Source: Hexactinellida sp. DTS-2022
Taxonomy: Eukaryota; Porifera; Hexactinellida
NCBI GenBank assembly: GCA_028753945.1
Contig: JAPNXP010000005.1
Span: 5,043,809-5,107,808, forward strand
DNA: 64,000 nt
Direction: 5' to 3'
Below the pieces are notes generated by a model, which saw nothing but the letters and a program-made list of their open reading frames with translations, did no database searches and was not told the DNA's origin. The number at the start of each line of letters is the position of its first letter. The first letter of the stretch is position 1. Positions 34,301-43,776 of this stretch are shown here, one piece after another. The position numbers and the translations under genes were made by a program.

Positions 34301-34717
34301 AGAATCTAGGAACAGTTTGGTGCAGCGGTTGTCTCTGCCGCTAGAGAGCGTACCTGGTGACTAGCTTGCTCTTGTGCTGGGAGAAATCCCCGGGCGTAAA
34401 GTCCAGCCAGTAGAGCGAGTTATCTTCGCAGGCGAATAGGACGCCGGGTGTGGGCTCTAGGCACAAGGACTGAATAGTAAACCCGACCAGTAGGAGTCAG
34501 ACTCGAATTCACCTGAAACACACGCGAGCTGGTACAGCGGGGCGGAGCCGATAAACAGATCCGTGGGCTCCTTCTCCCCGGAGAGATCCACCACTCGGAT
34601 GTCGCCGTCGCTCCCGCAGGAGAGCAGGTAGTCTCGTCCGAGCAGGGAGGAGAACACGCACTGCCCGAAGCCCTCGGAGTGAGTGACGAACTCCTCTAGG
34701 GACGGATTGGTATCCAT
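31356..34717 (-). CDS. WDHD1: WDHD1/And-1 (Ctf4) replisome adaptor
   Basis: Six exons: 34513-34717, 34354-34456, 33877-34305, 33391-33827, 32458-33341 and 31356-32399; introns 48-58 nt; 1033 residues (human 1129). The N-terminal WD40 propeller (to about residue 390) shows GSDGDIRVVDLSGE, then SAPVLSLSFSSDGGLLCSTG and HCCAWSPDGLHLAAGT. A basic stretch KPAKKRKFLPDWEED marks the linker. The SepB domain follows (about 430-800; HACLCYNLVGVVISHRPPG, LEVEFHDRGVHHPLQLID). The C-terminus ends in a helical segment (FREWLEQILPRLETDNPLLK) that recalls the HMG box of vertebrate And-1 but is shorter. The protein links the CMG helicase to polymerase alpha during DNA replication. It is divergent from APMAP, 77 bp away. 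Confidence 0.92.
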
Positions 34718-34794
34718 AGATTATGCCTTGGTGTTGGGTTACAGCAAACTGTAGTACGTAAATAGAGCTAGACACTACACTCAATATAGGAGGA
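34718..34794. promoter_or_regulatory. 77-bp divergent promoter between WDHD1 and APMAP
   Basis: Start codons of WDHD1 (minus) and APMAP (plus) are only 77 bp apart, so both transcripts must start within or overlapping this AT-rich spacer. A CAATATAG acceptor-like site ends 5 nt before the APMAP ATG. No clear TATA element is seen. Confidence 0.55.
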
Positions 34795-36155
34795 ATGACT
34801 GAGGAAGCGAGACTGAGGAAGAAAGAGGCCAAAGCGCCAACGGAACCTAGCGAGCCTGAGCTCGATACAGAAATTAAACCGAAGCGTGGGAGATGGGGTG
34901 GTTTTTGTATCCAAACATTTGTTTTCGCATTGGTTATATTTTCTGCATACTTGTACTTCGCGCCGTGTCCCATCGACCCTCTGTCCATGCGGATTTCAGA
35001 GGTACCCCCGGAGATGCCCCCGCAGGAACTGACAACTCTAATAACCGCTCCCGCATCTTTAAAGCTGGCAGGGGCCGAGTGCTTCGTTGTGCACGAACCT
35101 ACCGGATATGTGTACACGGGTCTGGCTACAGGGGAGATTGTTAGGTTCAAGCTGGACCTCAGCGAGCCGGAGATACTCCTAAGGACAGGTACTGCACTGA
35201 TTATAATTATCGGATTATTACTTGCTATCTTATCTCAACTATTGTTCTATTAGGGAGCGAGGAGCTCGATAGCAAGCTGTGCGCCAAGGCCGCCCTAAAC
35301 TCAGAGCCCACTTGCGGCAGGCCCCTGGGCATGAGGCTGCTCGACGAGCAGAATCTGTTGGTGGTGGACGCTTTCAGAGGAATCTTCAAAGTTAACATTG
35401 AGAAGCTCACTAAAGAGCTAATCTTAAACTTCAGCGAAGCAGAAACAGAAAAGCCGATTCTGTTCGGAGATGACCTGGTCATCCTGCCCGACAGGAACAC
35501 AGTGTACTTCACAGATGTCTCATACAAATACGACATTAGGGACTTTATGTACGAGTTCGCCGAGATGAGGCCGAGAGGGAGACTATTCAAGTTCTCACTG
35601 GACACGCGGAAGCTGACACTAGTCGCAGACGAGCTCTACTTCTCCAACGGCGTTGAGTTGCACAGGGACGGGACCTCTCTGCTGGTCGCAGAGACCGTTA
35701 GGGCCAGAGTATTGAGCTATTCGCTAGAAGATGGGAAGATCGGCGTTTTCGCAGATAATCTAATCGGGACACCGGACAACATAAGGAGGAGCCCCAGAGG
35801 CGGTTATTTGATCGGAATGGGATCAATGCGAAAGTGGCCCTACGTGACGGACATCATAGCACAGTACCCAATGATAAGTCGAACGGTACAATTGCTGCAG
35901 GGAGATAATCATTATGTGGTAGCTAACTAATTCCTATTTTAGATATTCAAGCTGTTCAGCAAAGAAACGATCCTGAAGCTTGTCGCTCCCAAACAGAGTT
36001 TCTTCATTCGACTGGGAGAGACGGGAGAGCTACTGGACTTCTACTACGATCAGTCGGCTCAGCACATAATGCACATATCTCACGCAGAGGAATACAAAGG
36101 GTCAATCTACGTAGGCTCCTTCCAGCACCCGAATATCCTCAAGATAAAGCTGTGA
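34795..36155 (+). CDS. APMAP: APMAP, strictosidine-synthase-like membrane arylesterase
   Basis: Three exons, 34795-35188, 35254-35885 and 35943-36155; introns of 65 and 57 nt; 412 residues (human 416). A short basic cytosolic N-terminus precedes one membrane segment at about residues 37-57 (FCIQTFVFALVIFSAYLYF), giving a type II membrane protein. The rest is a six-bladed strictosidine synthase-like propeller: LAGAECFVVHEPTGYVYTG, RPLGMRLLDEQNLLVVDAF, TVYFTDVSYKYD, SNGVELHRDGTSLLVAET and the end YVGSFQHPNILKIKL. The third exon (IFKLFSKETILKLVAP) matches the human IFKLFSQETVMKFVP region. Plant relatives make alkaloids; the animal protein has arylesterase activity and a role in adipocyte differentiation. 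It converges on COX10, stops 119 bp apart. Confidence 0.93.
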
Positions 36156-36274
36156 ATGAGGGACTAAGTATAGATTTGCGAGGATTTTTAGATTAGAAAT
36201 AGCTCTAGTTAGTGTAGGTCGATAGTAAATTAGAAAGTGAGTGAGTGTATATGCAAATTATATTGATATATTCG

Positions 36275-37330
36275 TCAAGATACGTTTTCTAATTGTCTAC
36301 TTTTAACGACCATTGCTGTGTCAGCACAGGTTGTATCGGGGCATGGCTCTCTGTGAGGAATTGAATCGCCCTTGTTGATAATCAGGAGCATCATGAGGAG
36401 AGGTAGGTGCAGCAGAGTCACGCGGAAGAGCCTCCTGGCACTGTCGTTGCTCCTCTCGCGGTAAAACCGCCATCCGAACCAACTGAGGAGCGCGTTAGGC
36501 AGGAGTGAGTCAATAGCGAACCAATACGTGGTGACGCCCAGGAGCGGGGCGGCGCAGCAGAGCGGAAACATCAGCAGAGAGTACCTCAGCCCCACCTCAA
36601 AGTTCATCTCTGGAGCCATTAGAGACATCATGGTGTACCTGGCCTTCGAATAGTCCTGCCTTGTGTACCACGAGAGAGACGCGATGTGTGGGAACTGCCA
36701 CGCAAAGAGAATAGCCGGAAGAACAAAGGCCTGGGCGCTGAGAGTCCCAGTGGCAGCGACCCACCCCATGAGCGGTGGGATAGCGCCCACCGCAGACCCC
36801 ACCCAGGTGTTATAGATAGAGAATCTCTTCATCGGCGTGTATACGAATGCGTATAGCAGGATGTTGAATAGCCCGAGGCAGGCAGTCAGCTCGTTCAGCA
36901 TTATGAACAGAATAGAACTGCCCAGGGCCCCTGCACTCAGGGCGAAACAACACGCGTGCAAAGGAGAGATAATTCCCTGCACCAACATTCGATTTGACGT
37001 CCTGCTCATCTGGGAGTCATAGGACCGCTCGAACAGCTGATTCAGCGAATTCGCGGCAGCCGCACATAGCCCAGTGCCGGCTATTGTCCAGATCACACCC
37101 GTGCCGATCGCACAGGGCGCGATTAAGTAGCCAGAAACCGCGGTGGACACGACGAGGAGCGACAGACGGAACTTAGACAAACTCATGTACACTCGGGTCC
37201 AGTGTAGAATGCTGTCTAGATGGCCTGTCTTTAGCGGGGTCGGGACAGGCCTCGTGGAGGCAAATAGTTTGAGACCGATGCGATCGGTTCTGGGAACATT
37301 CAATGAATGGATAAGACGCGGGAAACGCAT
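36275..37330 (-). CDS. COX10: COX10, protoheme IX farnesyltransferase (haem O synthase)
   Basis: Intronless, 351 residues (human 443, the difference mostly in the N-terminal presequence). It transfers farnesyl to haem b to make haem O for cytochrome c oxidase in the inner mitochondrial membrane. The first Asp-rich UbiA motif is NSLNQLFERSYDSQMSRT and the isoprenyl-binding region continues with NRMLVQG. The second region reads YTPMKRFSIYNTWVGSAVGA, then LFAWQFPHIASLSWYTRQDY. Multiple membrane segments are visible, for example LLVVSTAVSGYLIAP, GVIWTIAGTGLCAAAAN and YSLLMFPLCCAAPLLGV. It is the last gene of the nine-gene minus-strand run. A TTCAG acceptor-like site ends 5 nt before the ATG. Confidence 0.95.
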   Translation of the reverse strand: MRFPRLIHSLNVPRTDRIGLKLFASTRPVPTPLKTGHLDSILHWTRVYMSLSKFRLSLLVVSTAVSGYLIAPCAIGTGVIWTIAGTGLCAAAANSLNQLFERSYDSQMSRTSNRMLVQGIISPLHACCFALSAGALGSSILFIMLNELTACLGLFNILLYAFVYTPMKRFSIYNTWVGSAVGAIPPLMGWVAATGTLSAQAFVLPAILFAWQFPHIASLSWYTRQDYSKARYTMMSLMAPEMNFEVGLRYSLLMFPLCCAAPLLGVTTYWFAIDSLLPNALLSWFGWRFYRERSNDSARRLFRVTLLHLPLLMMLLIINKGDSIPHREPCPDTTCADTAMVVKSRQLENVS

Positions 37331-37441
37331 CTCTACTGAATAATAATAAACAAATAGTTTATTTTCGTCTCTCTATTTCTCTCTGTCCCTATTAGAGATC
37401 TCCAATTTGGTGCTTCTCCATCTCGTCTGGAAGACCCATTA

Positions 37442-37447
37442 TTTATT
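37442..37447 (-). terminator. Poly(A) signal candidate of SSU72
   Basis: AATAAA on the minus strand about 70 nt past the SSU72 stop and about 105 nt before the acceptor-like site at COX10. That spacing is what polycistronic animal transcripts show between a 3' end and the next trans-splice site. Chance occurrence in AT-rich DNA is possible. Confidence 0.4.
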
Positions 37448-37516
37448 TATATTTTATACATTTGCACTTAGGTATATCTTTGGTTACTATGTATTGTTCA
37501 ACAAAAATCCCACAAT

Positions 37517-38101
37517 CTAATAGAAAACAATAGCATAGAGCAAGTTGGTCCAATCAGAGTTGTCCATACGAATAATAACATCCTCGATGTATCCGTCTAA
37601 GTCAGCAGAGTCTTTCACTTTTTGGCAGAAATCATTGATGGTTATGGCACCCAGCGTGGCTGCCTCGTGGTTGTCGAGAATATCGATATTGACAACGTAG
37701 ACGGGTTTGTAGAGCCGCACGGTCCTGTTCTCGAACTCCTCCAGCACCTGGTCGTACACGCGCTCCTCGCACGCGACGATCATGTCGAAGAGCAGCGGCG
37801 AGTCCTGGAAGCGCTCCGGCTTCGGCTTGATCCTCCTGTTGCGGTCCAGCATGCGGAGGATCCCGTTCCCGGTGTAAAGCTGGTGGTCCTTGCTGGCCAG
37901 GTCCCGGTACATCTCCTCGTAGGTGGTGTCGAAGTCGTAGATGTTCGGTTGGTGCATGGTCGCGCCCGGCAGCTTGACCTGGGTCCCGGACCCGAAGCTG
38001 TGGACATCGAAGTCTTTCTTCTTTAGGAAGGCGTGTGTCTCCATGCTCCTGTTCTGGTTGCTGGAACACACCACTGCTATCTTCATGTCCTCCTTCTTCA
38101 T
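37517..38101 (-). CDS. SSU72: SSU72 RNA polymerase II CTD phosphatase
   Basis: Intronless, 194 residues, the normal family length. The protein removes Ser5 phosphate from the Pol II C-terminal domain and works with the cleavage and polyadenylation machinery. The active-site CxxxxxR loop is intact as VVCSSNQNRSMETH near residues 11-23, and FGSGTQVKLPG and the loop TTYEEMYRDLASKD follow as in other animals. The C-terminal part ends LYAIVFY. It starts 52 nt past the stop of the EEP-family gene, the shortest gap in the window, with TACAG and TTAG acceptor-like sites just before the ATG. An ATG at codon 6 (MKIAVV) is an alternative start. Confidence 0.96.
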   Translation of the reverse strand: MKKEDMKIAVVCSSNQNRSMETHAFLKKKDFDVHSFGSGTQVKLPGATMHQPNIYDFDTTYEEMYRDLASKDHQLYTGNGILRMLDRNRRIKPKPERFQDSPLLFDMIVACEERVYDQVLEEFENRTVRLYKPVYVVNIDILDNHEAATLGAITINDFCQKVKDSADLDGYIEDVIIRMDNSDWTNLLYAIVFY

Positions 38102-38153
38102 GAGCTAACCTGTACGGAACACAGATTATACACACGCTATACACAAACAGAGG

Positions 38154-39515
38154 TCAGAGCTCCTCCCTGCCGCTGCCGGCGCCCAGCAGGGACAGGAGGA
38201 CCCCCAGGTGGTCGGACGCCGGCTCTCCCCCCGCAGCCCCGAGCAGCTCAACGCCAGCGGCCGCCAGAGAGAGGGACAGGTCCATGTACACGTAGTCGAT
38301 GCGCTTCCGCAGGTGCTGCTCGCTAGCGTCAAAGGTTAGACCGAAGAACCGCTCCTCTCCCCCCTCCGCCCCCGGCAGCCGGACCTCTGGCTCCGGGTGG
38401 AAAGCGAGCCAAGCGTCCGTGAGTCCGGTCCCGCGGAGATATCGCATCTCTTCGCTCTGCGGCTCCGAGTTCATGTCTCCCAGCAGCAGCCGCGCGCCTG
38501 CGTGCGCAGCCATGAAGCGGGCGATCTGCCGCACCGCCAGCGCCCGCAGCTCCTGGCGCAGAGAGAGGTGCGTCACGAACACGTGCAGCCGGGGCTCCAG
38601 CGGAGTCACGATTTCCGCGTGCAGACATATCCGTTGATGGACGTCCATGCTCTTATTGCTGTGCAGAACTACGTAGCTCCAGGCCCGGATGGGGTAGCGA
38701 CTGAGGATAGCCAGTCCCTCCTCCACTGTGCTAGCTGTGAGGTCTGCCGACACGTCCAGACTAGCCGGCTGGTAGACGTAGTTGTATTTCCAGAGTCCCT
38801 TGAACAGGTGCTGTATCTGGTTGGGCGGGAGGCTGTCTCTCTCGCTGCTGTCAAACCTAACTTCCTGCAACCCCACTATGTCTGCCCTCGCCTCGCGCAG
38901 CCTCTCGATTAGCCGCTGCAGCCTCTCGGCGTAGCCGGCCCCCGTCTTACTCGCGCTGTCCCGGTTCCACATGTTAAGCGTTAATATTCTCAGAGACCTG
39001 GAGTGTAATTCCTTCTTGTTTCGTACAAAGTAACTGTTCAAGCCATAAAGATATAAACTGCTATTCCTAGCGAGGATAGTCGCATTAAATTCGAACCGAT
39101 TGTCATCACAAACTGCATAGAAACCGAACGCGTTGATAACACCGAGGGACAGGAGTCTCCTCTGGAACACCGGCTGGCCCCGCGAGTTCACCCACTGCAG
39201 CAGCACGCGGAGAGGCGAGTCTCCGTCCGAGCTGAGGAAGAGAGCCGTCCGAGAGAGATCTGATAATTCGAGAGGAAACAGCAAATAGCAGGGCTCCGAG
39301 GGGGGATCTGGGAACAACACCTGCTGAACAAACTCAGCTATTCTTCTGTCTTCTACCTTCTGCGATGTGATCTCTTTAGCCACTGTGTTCCCGTAGATTA
39401 AATAATACACAGAACAAGTAGATTGGTTCTCTGTGAATATATTCTCTCTCAACCCACCAGACAGAGTCGCTGTTAATAATAATAATGCAAATCCTATCAG
39501 GGAAGAGACAGCCAT
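38154..39515 (-). CDS. Secreted endonuclease/exonuclease/phosphatase-family protein
   Basis: Intronless, 453 residues. The N-terminus (MAVSSLIGFALLLLTATLSG) is a likely signal peptide. Residues about 25-170 form a domain I do not recognise, with possible N-glycosylation sites. From about 175 the EEP fold (DNase I/sphingomyelinase superfamily) has all active-site motifs: RILTLNMWN, IVGLQEVRFD, FVTHLSL, LLLGDMNSEP, RIDYVYMD and the final SDHLGV. The catalytic residues are therefore present, and a secreted or lysosomal phosphodiesterase acting on nucleic acid or lipid is expected. I cannot tell which substrate. The start was chosen for the signal peptide. CTCAG and TTAG acceptor-like sites lie 4-14 nt upstream. 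Confidence 0.8.
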   Translation of the reverse strand: MAVSSLIGFALLLLTATLSGGLRENIFTENQSTCSVYYLIYGNTVAKEITSQKVEDRRIAEFVQQVLFPDPPSEPCYLLFPLELSDLSRTALFLSSDGDSPLRVLLQWVNSRGQPVFQRRLLSLGVINAFGFYAVCDDNRFEFNATILARNSSLYLYGLNSYFVRNKKELHSRSLRILTLNMWNRDSASKTGAGYAERLQRLIERLREARADIVGLQEVRFDSSERDSLPPNQIQHLFKGLWKYNYVYQPASLDVSADLTASTVEEGLAILSRYPIRAWSYVVLHSNKSMDVHQRICLHAEIVTPLEPRLHVFVTHLSLRQELRALAVRQIARFMAAHAGARLLLGDMNSEPQSEEMRYLRGTGLTDAWLAFHPEPEVRLPGAEGGEERFFGLTFDASEQHLRKRIDYVYMDLSLSLAAAGVELLGAAGGEPASDHLGVLLSLLGAGSGREEL

Positions 39516-39653
39516 TCTCTAATGCGTTCTGAGACATCATAAAGACTCAAGTTTCAGTAAGCTTGAAGACTTGAAGTAGTAGCAAATATACTTTATAACA
39601 ATAGACCTGTACAATACAATAATAATATACTACTCATAATGACACAGATAATA

Positions 39654-40082
39654 TCAATCCTCCGCAGCTGAGCCGACTTTCTGCTTCATTTCTCCCTCGG
39701 ACTCCTGAGGGAGCGAGGGCGTGTCGGGCGTGCTCTCCAGGATATTTCTCCGCTTCGCAATCTCTAGAGTTATCTGTCTCTGCAGTCGGGTCAGGCGCTC
39801 CTGAATGCTGTTAACAGAGGAGCCCAGCAGCAGCACGCGCCGCTTCGAGTTGGCTAGGTTCCGCGTGTAGTGGTCGATGTTAACGGGGATGGTCTGCTTC
39901 TGCGCGAGCAGATCCAGGTCGGTCGCGAGGCGGTCTATCTGTGAGCCCAGCTGCTCCTGGCTGAGCAGCACGGAGTCCACCCTCCCGCTTATGGTCTCCA
40001 CGGCCGGTTTAAGCAGACAGAGCAGTCCCTCCTCCAGAGACCCGTCTGTGGCCTCCGCGGGGCCTGTGGTCTCTGCGCACAT
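39654..40082 (-). CDS. SNAPIN: Snapin (BLOC-1/BORC subunit)
   Basis: Intronless 142-residue protein (human 136). It is almost wholly helical and coiled-coil, with the snapin signature: LLCLLKPAVETISGRVDSVL, QEQLGSQIDRLATDLD, IDHYTRNLANSKRRVLLL and SVNSIQERLTRLQRQITLEI. Snapin belongs to BLOC-1 and BORC, which control lysosome-related organelle formation and lysosome positioning, and also binds SNAP25. A CCTAG acceptor-like site ends 8 nt before the ATG. Confidence 0.9.
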   Translation of the reverse strand: MCAETTGPAEATDGSLEEGLLCLLKPAVETISGRVDSVLLSQEQLGSQIDRLATDLDLLAQKQTIPVNIDHYTRNLANSKRRVLLLGSSVNSIQERLTRLQRQITLEIAKRRNILESTPDTPSLPQESEGEMKQKVGSAAED

Positions 40083-40200
40083 TAGATAACTAGGTAGGCA
40101 ACAGGTTAAGCATAAGATAAATACAATACTTGCTAGTTAATATTAAAGAAATCAACATCAGAAAAAAGTCCACGACACAAATCTCAAAGTAGAATTCCCG

Positions 40201-41871
40201 CTATATGGGCGGGTGTATAACCTCTGTGAAGTCCCTGAAGCCCAGACAGACCGCCTGCGTCGCTGCGATGTCGTATAGCGAGGGCACGGGCGAGCAGTGC
40301 ATCTCGGGATACCACTTCTTAATGCGGGGGAGGATGCCGCACTTAGGGAGAAACCAGTTGGCGATGATGAGGTAGGGCAGGAGGCGCTCTTCGATCAGCT
40401 GTTTTCTGTTCGCCTCACGCGAAAGGAGCACGTCGAGCGCAAACAGAGCAATTTGGAAATACCTTTGGCACAATTCGTAGACTTTAGCATCATATAATGC
40501 AGAAGTTCCCAGAACGTTTCCAATAAATGAGTTCTTGGGAATGAAAAAGAAAGAAACAAAAGGATCGAGAGAGCCCCAAATGAAGCGGGTATCATCCTCG
40601 AATTTGATAATATCTTGTATCTGGACTTTATCAGAGAACTTTGTAAATAGAATTAACATTTGTCCAACCGACTCTGTCGTGTAGCTATGCGCTTGCAGGG
40701 GCGTCTTAAGCCAGTTGAGCATCAGCAGAGAAGCAATGTAGGAGACCTCAAAGCTTACATTGGAGAAGTCTCTAGAGATTTCTGATCTGCTGAAGTGTAC
40801 GAGGAGAATTTGGTAGAAATGATTAGCACAAAGAATTTGTGAGATTTCGTTCTGGCTGGAGCAGCTGAAGAAGATGAGGACCTGTAGCACGGGCTCCAGG
40901 AGTTCTCTATGGTAGTCCGCAGGGGAAACTATGAAATGCTGGATGATCTGTAAGAAGCGTATGTTCCTGCCGATCGAAATGGCAGGGGATCTCAGCTCAG
41001 AGAATCCCTGAATCACACCTAAACATTTCCCAAACAACGCTTTTCCATTCCCATTGAATTCTTTGTATTGACAACATATTAGATGGTAAGCTAACTGTGT
41101 AGTGCTTTGACAGAGCTCCAAGAATCCACGGGTGAACAGGAGAATGCGGTCAGTGGAGTTGGCGCCGAAGTTCCACAGCAAGCTCAGCGCGGCGTCCAGC
41201 GCCTGGGTGATGGAGTCAGCTGTTCCCAGCTGTCGCAGCATTATCTGCTTGTCGGTAATATCGAGAGCAACAGACGACTCGTCTTTTTGGTACTCATCGA
41301 AGGGCTGCGGATTTTTGTCAATCGTCGAATCGTGTTTTTGGTACACCTCTAAGAGCTGCCGATTTAAGTCATTAATGCATTCAAAGAGGAGAGGGAGAAA
41401 GTTACGGTTTGCGAGGTAGATTCGGGTGCCGATGGCCTCGTTAGATTGCCAGCCCTGCTCATTCATATGGTCGTGATTTAAAGTATGAAGAATGACGTAC
41501 AGAATGCGGTAATTGGCTGACTTAAGCGCTTGTTCGAAACTTGTGAGCAACTTTTGTATCGGCCTGACCATGGCACTATTGGTGTAGTACTGTAGAGATA
41601 GGACAATTCGCTCCCCTGGCTTCCAAATTCTGCTGGGAAACAGGCCAGATTCAGGCGACAAGCAGTCTAGAGCAACCCCGGACATACTCAGTCCGACCTG
41701 GCAGATTAAAGGAATATTGAATTTGGTCTCGACGAGATTCTGGAGAAAGCTTACTGAGAGTTCGAACTCACTTAGCGGCATTGAGATTATTTCCCTGCGC
41801 AGGTCTCCGTCACACAGCCGCTTCATTTCGAACTGAAGGTCAACCACGGAATCAGATTTCGATGCGGTCAT
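40201..41871 (-). CDS. Uncharacterised 556-residue protein
   Basis: Intronless ORF with coding-like composition in a tight same-strand gene run, 118 nt before SNAPIN and 210 nt after COASY, so almost certainly real. I do not recognise the family. Residues 1-110 may form a small beta-rich, ubiquitin-like fold (SVSFLQNLVETKFNIPLICQ, PGERIVLSLQYYTN). Residues about 110-530 look like stacked helices of the armadillo/HEAT kind (PIQKLLTSFEQALKSANYRI, DAALSLLWNFG, LLEPVLQVLIFFSCSSQNEI). There is no signal peptide or clear membrane segment. A CCTTAG acceptor-like site ends 13 nt before the ATG. Codon use is less GC-rich than its neighbours. Confidence 0.7.
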   Translation of the reverse strand: MTASKSDSVVDLQFEMKRLCDGDLRREIISMPLSEFELSVSFLQNLVETKFNIPLICQVGLSMSGVALDCLSPESGLFPSRIWKPGERIVLSLQYYTNSAMVRPIQKLLTSFEQALKSANYRILYVILHTLNHDHMNEQGWQSNEAIGTRIYLANRNFLPLLFECINDLNRQLLEVYQKHDSTIDKNPQPFDEYQKDESSVALDITDKQIMLRQLGTADSITQALDAALSLLWNFGANSTDRILLFTRGFLELCQSTTQLAYHLICCQYKEFNGNGKALFGKCLGVIQGFSELRSPAISIGRNIRFLQIIQHFIVSPADYHRELLEPVLQVLIFFSCSSQNEISQILCANHFYQILLVHFSRSEISRDFSNVSFEVSYIASLLMLNWLKTPLQAHSYTTESVGQMLILFTKFSDKVQIQDIIKFEDDTRFIWGSLDPFVSFFFIPKNSFIGNVLGTSALYDAKVYELCQRYFQIALFALDVLLSREANRKQLIEERLLPYLIIANWFLPKCGILPRIKKWYPEMHCSPVPSLYDIAATQAVCLGFRDFTEVIHPPI

Positions 41872-42081
41872 AACGTAGCTATTCTAAGGCGGCAGAAAAG
41901 TAGAATGCGATGTGTCCACGCTAACAACTAGTGCTCATGTCTCTAGAGCACGGGTCCTGGGCGAGGCGAGTGTACCCAAGCTCGTAACCCGATAGTAGCG
42001 ACTAGCGGGTAATCTAGCAGGGGATCAGCACACCACTTAGTCCAACAAGGGATAAGATTTAAAAGTTAATAAATGTACCTG

Positions 42082-43662
42082 TTATGAGCTACTGAATTTA
42101 CAAAAATTAGGTATCCTCTTCTGTAGAGAATCCCATGCGAAGTCAACTTGATTTAGTGTGACCTGTGGGTCCCATTGACTACAGAAGTACACATTGGCAC
42201 GCGCTATCTTCTCCTCGTTGCTCATCTGAGAGCAGATCCTCGCCCGGGCGGTCTCTTCGCTCACGCCGTTCCTCTCCATCAGTCTCAGCACGGCCAGCTG
42301 CTCCGGAACAAAGCTCACCCACACTTCGTCCACGCGGCGCTCCCAGCGCGCCTCCAGCAGCACCGCCGCCTCCACCACGCACACGCGGGCTCCCTCCCGC
42401 AGCGCCGCTTGCAGCCGCAGCTCGAGCAGCGCGCCTATGGCCGGCCAGACGGCCTGGTTAAGCTGCCTAAGCTTAGCTGCGTCTGAGAACACAATGCTAG
42501 CCAACGCTTTCCTGTTTATCCGCCCCTCCGCGTCCAGGATGGACTGCCCGAAGCTCTCCACGAGCTGCCGGTGCGTGGGCGTGCCTGGCGCGTACGCCTC
42601 GTGTCCCAGCTGGTCGCAGTCCACAACATACGCGCCCCTGCCGGACAGATGGGCGGAGATGCCGGTTTTGCCTGAGCAGGTGCCGCCGGTAAGACCGATG
42701 ACGTAGGGCGGGCAGCCTCTCTTATTCTTATCGGTTGGCTCCTGCTCGTTGAACAGCCCCAGGAGCTCCTTGCGCCGCTGAGTGGAAGAGAGCTTGTCCT
42801 TGCTCCCTTCTAGCACCGGTATCTGCAGTATGTCCATGAGCGGCAAGCCTACCTCCTCTCTCTTTCTGTTCACGGCCACTCCCCCTTGCGAGGTCTCCTC
42901 GGAGACAATCAAACAATCCAATGTGGCATCCGAGATGGTGGGTCCGTACGGATCTGTGATTGCTACGATGTCCAGCTGAAGTCCGGCGCGCATGTCCTGC
43001 ATGAGTTCCCGCACCCTAGCACACCGCAGCTCCAGTGGCTCTAGCAGCTCCCTCAGCGTCTTGTTGGCCAGCAGCGCCCCGGAGGAGACCCCGACCAGAC
43101 AGCTAGCAGAGCTGGAGAGAGCGGTGGCAGCCAGCAGCAGATGGTGGCCCTGGTGCAAGTGGTCAAACGTCCCTCCTACCGCCACATGCCGGTGGCTGCC
43201 CGAGTGGCAGGAATCCGACTCCTGAAAGCAAGGCGAGGCCGATGGATCGGAGGCTGGCAAGAACACAAACTCAAAAGGAGCGCCGATGCGCCCGGAGAGA
43301 ATGCGGAACGCGGGGCTGGCTTCGGTCTGATTGACGTCTGTGTAGGCAGAGACGACCACTTCCGGCCGCTGGGACAGGGGCGTGGGACTCACGCCGGGAA
43401 TGGTCGGCAGCAGAACCCGAATGTCCAGCTGTGGGAGCTTCAGGCTAAAGTGCCGGAATATTTCAGCTAAACACGTGACGTAGGAGTTCTGTCTGGCCAA
43501 GAGATCCTCCTTATGCGTCCCGGCGATAGGGTACAGGGGCAGGGGCAGGGGCAGGTACAAGGTGCTTGTTATTGTCTCCGCCGCGGCCATCAGCTGCTGA
43601 ATGAGGTTCCCAGCGGAGCTAAGCACCACGGCGCCGCACCGGAAGTGCTGGAGTGCTGCCAT
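42082..43662 (-). CDS. COASY: COASY, bifunctional coenzyme A synthase
   Basis: Intronless, 526 residues from the ATG at 43662 (human 564). I chose that ATG because a TGTTTAG acceptor-like site ends 2 nt before it. The fusion carries the last two steps of CoA synthesis. The phosphopantetheine adenylyltransferase domain begins near residue 155 with VGGTFDHLHQGHHLLLAA, which holds the HxGH nucleotidyltransferase motif. The dephospho-CoA kinase domain begins near 319 with VIGLTGGTCSGKTGISAHL, a P-loop, followed by VDCDQLGHEAY. The human enzyme sits at the mitochondrial surface or matrix. A short in-frame CAGGGG-type repeat near 43535-43556 encodes alternating Leu-Pro. Confidence 0.96.
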   Translation of the reverse strand: MAALQHFRCGAVVLSSAGNLIQQLMAAAETITSTLYLPLPLPLYPIAGTHKEDLLARQNSYVTCLAEIFRHFSLKLPQLDIRVLLPTIPGVSPTPLSQRPEVVVSAYTDVNQTEASPAFRILSGRIGAPFEFVFLPASDPSASPCFQESDSCHSGSHRHVAVGGTFDHLHQGHHLLLAATALSSSASCLVGVSSGALLANKTLRELLEPLELRCARVRELMQDMRAGLQLDIVAITDPYGPTISDATLDCLIVSEETSQGGVAVNRKREEVGLPLMDILQIPVLEGSKDKLSSTQRRKELLGLFNEQEPTDKNKRGCPPYVIGLTGGTCSGKTGISAHLSGRGAYVVDCDQLGHEAYAPGTPTHRQLVESFGQSILDAEGRINRKALASIVFSDAAKLRQLNQAVWPAIGALLELRLQAALREGARVCVVEAAVLLEARWERRVDEVWVSFVPEQLAVLRLMERNGVSEETARARICSQMSNEEKIARANVYFCSQWDPQVTLNQVDFAWDSLQKRIPNFCKFSSS

Positions 43663-43776
43663 TCCTAAACACACAGTAGGAAATAACAATAAATTCAATA
43701 ATCAGATACTGTATATGAAGATAGACTCTCAACTATAGAATAGTTCAACTAACAAGTAACTACACTCATAAACGGG

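Noticed and set aside
41880..42075. tRNA or other small RNA in the GC-rich spacer between COASY and the unknown gene
   Set aside because: I could not fold a cloverleaf or find matching A and B boxes; several local stems are possible but none is convincing.
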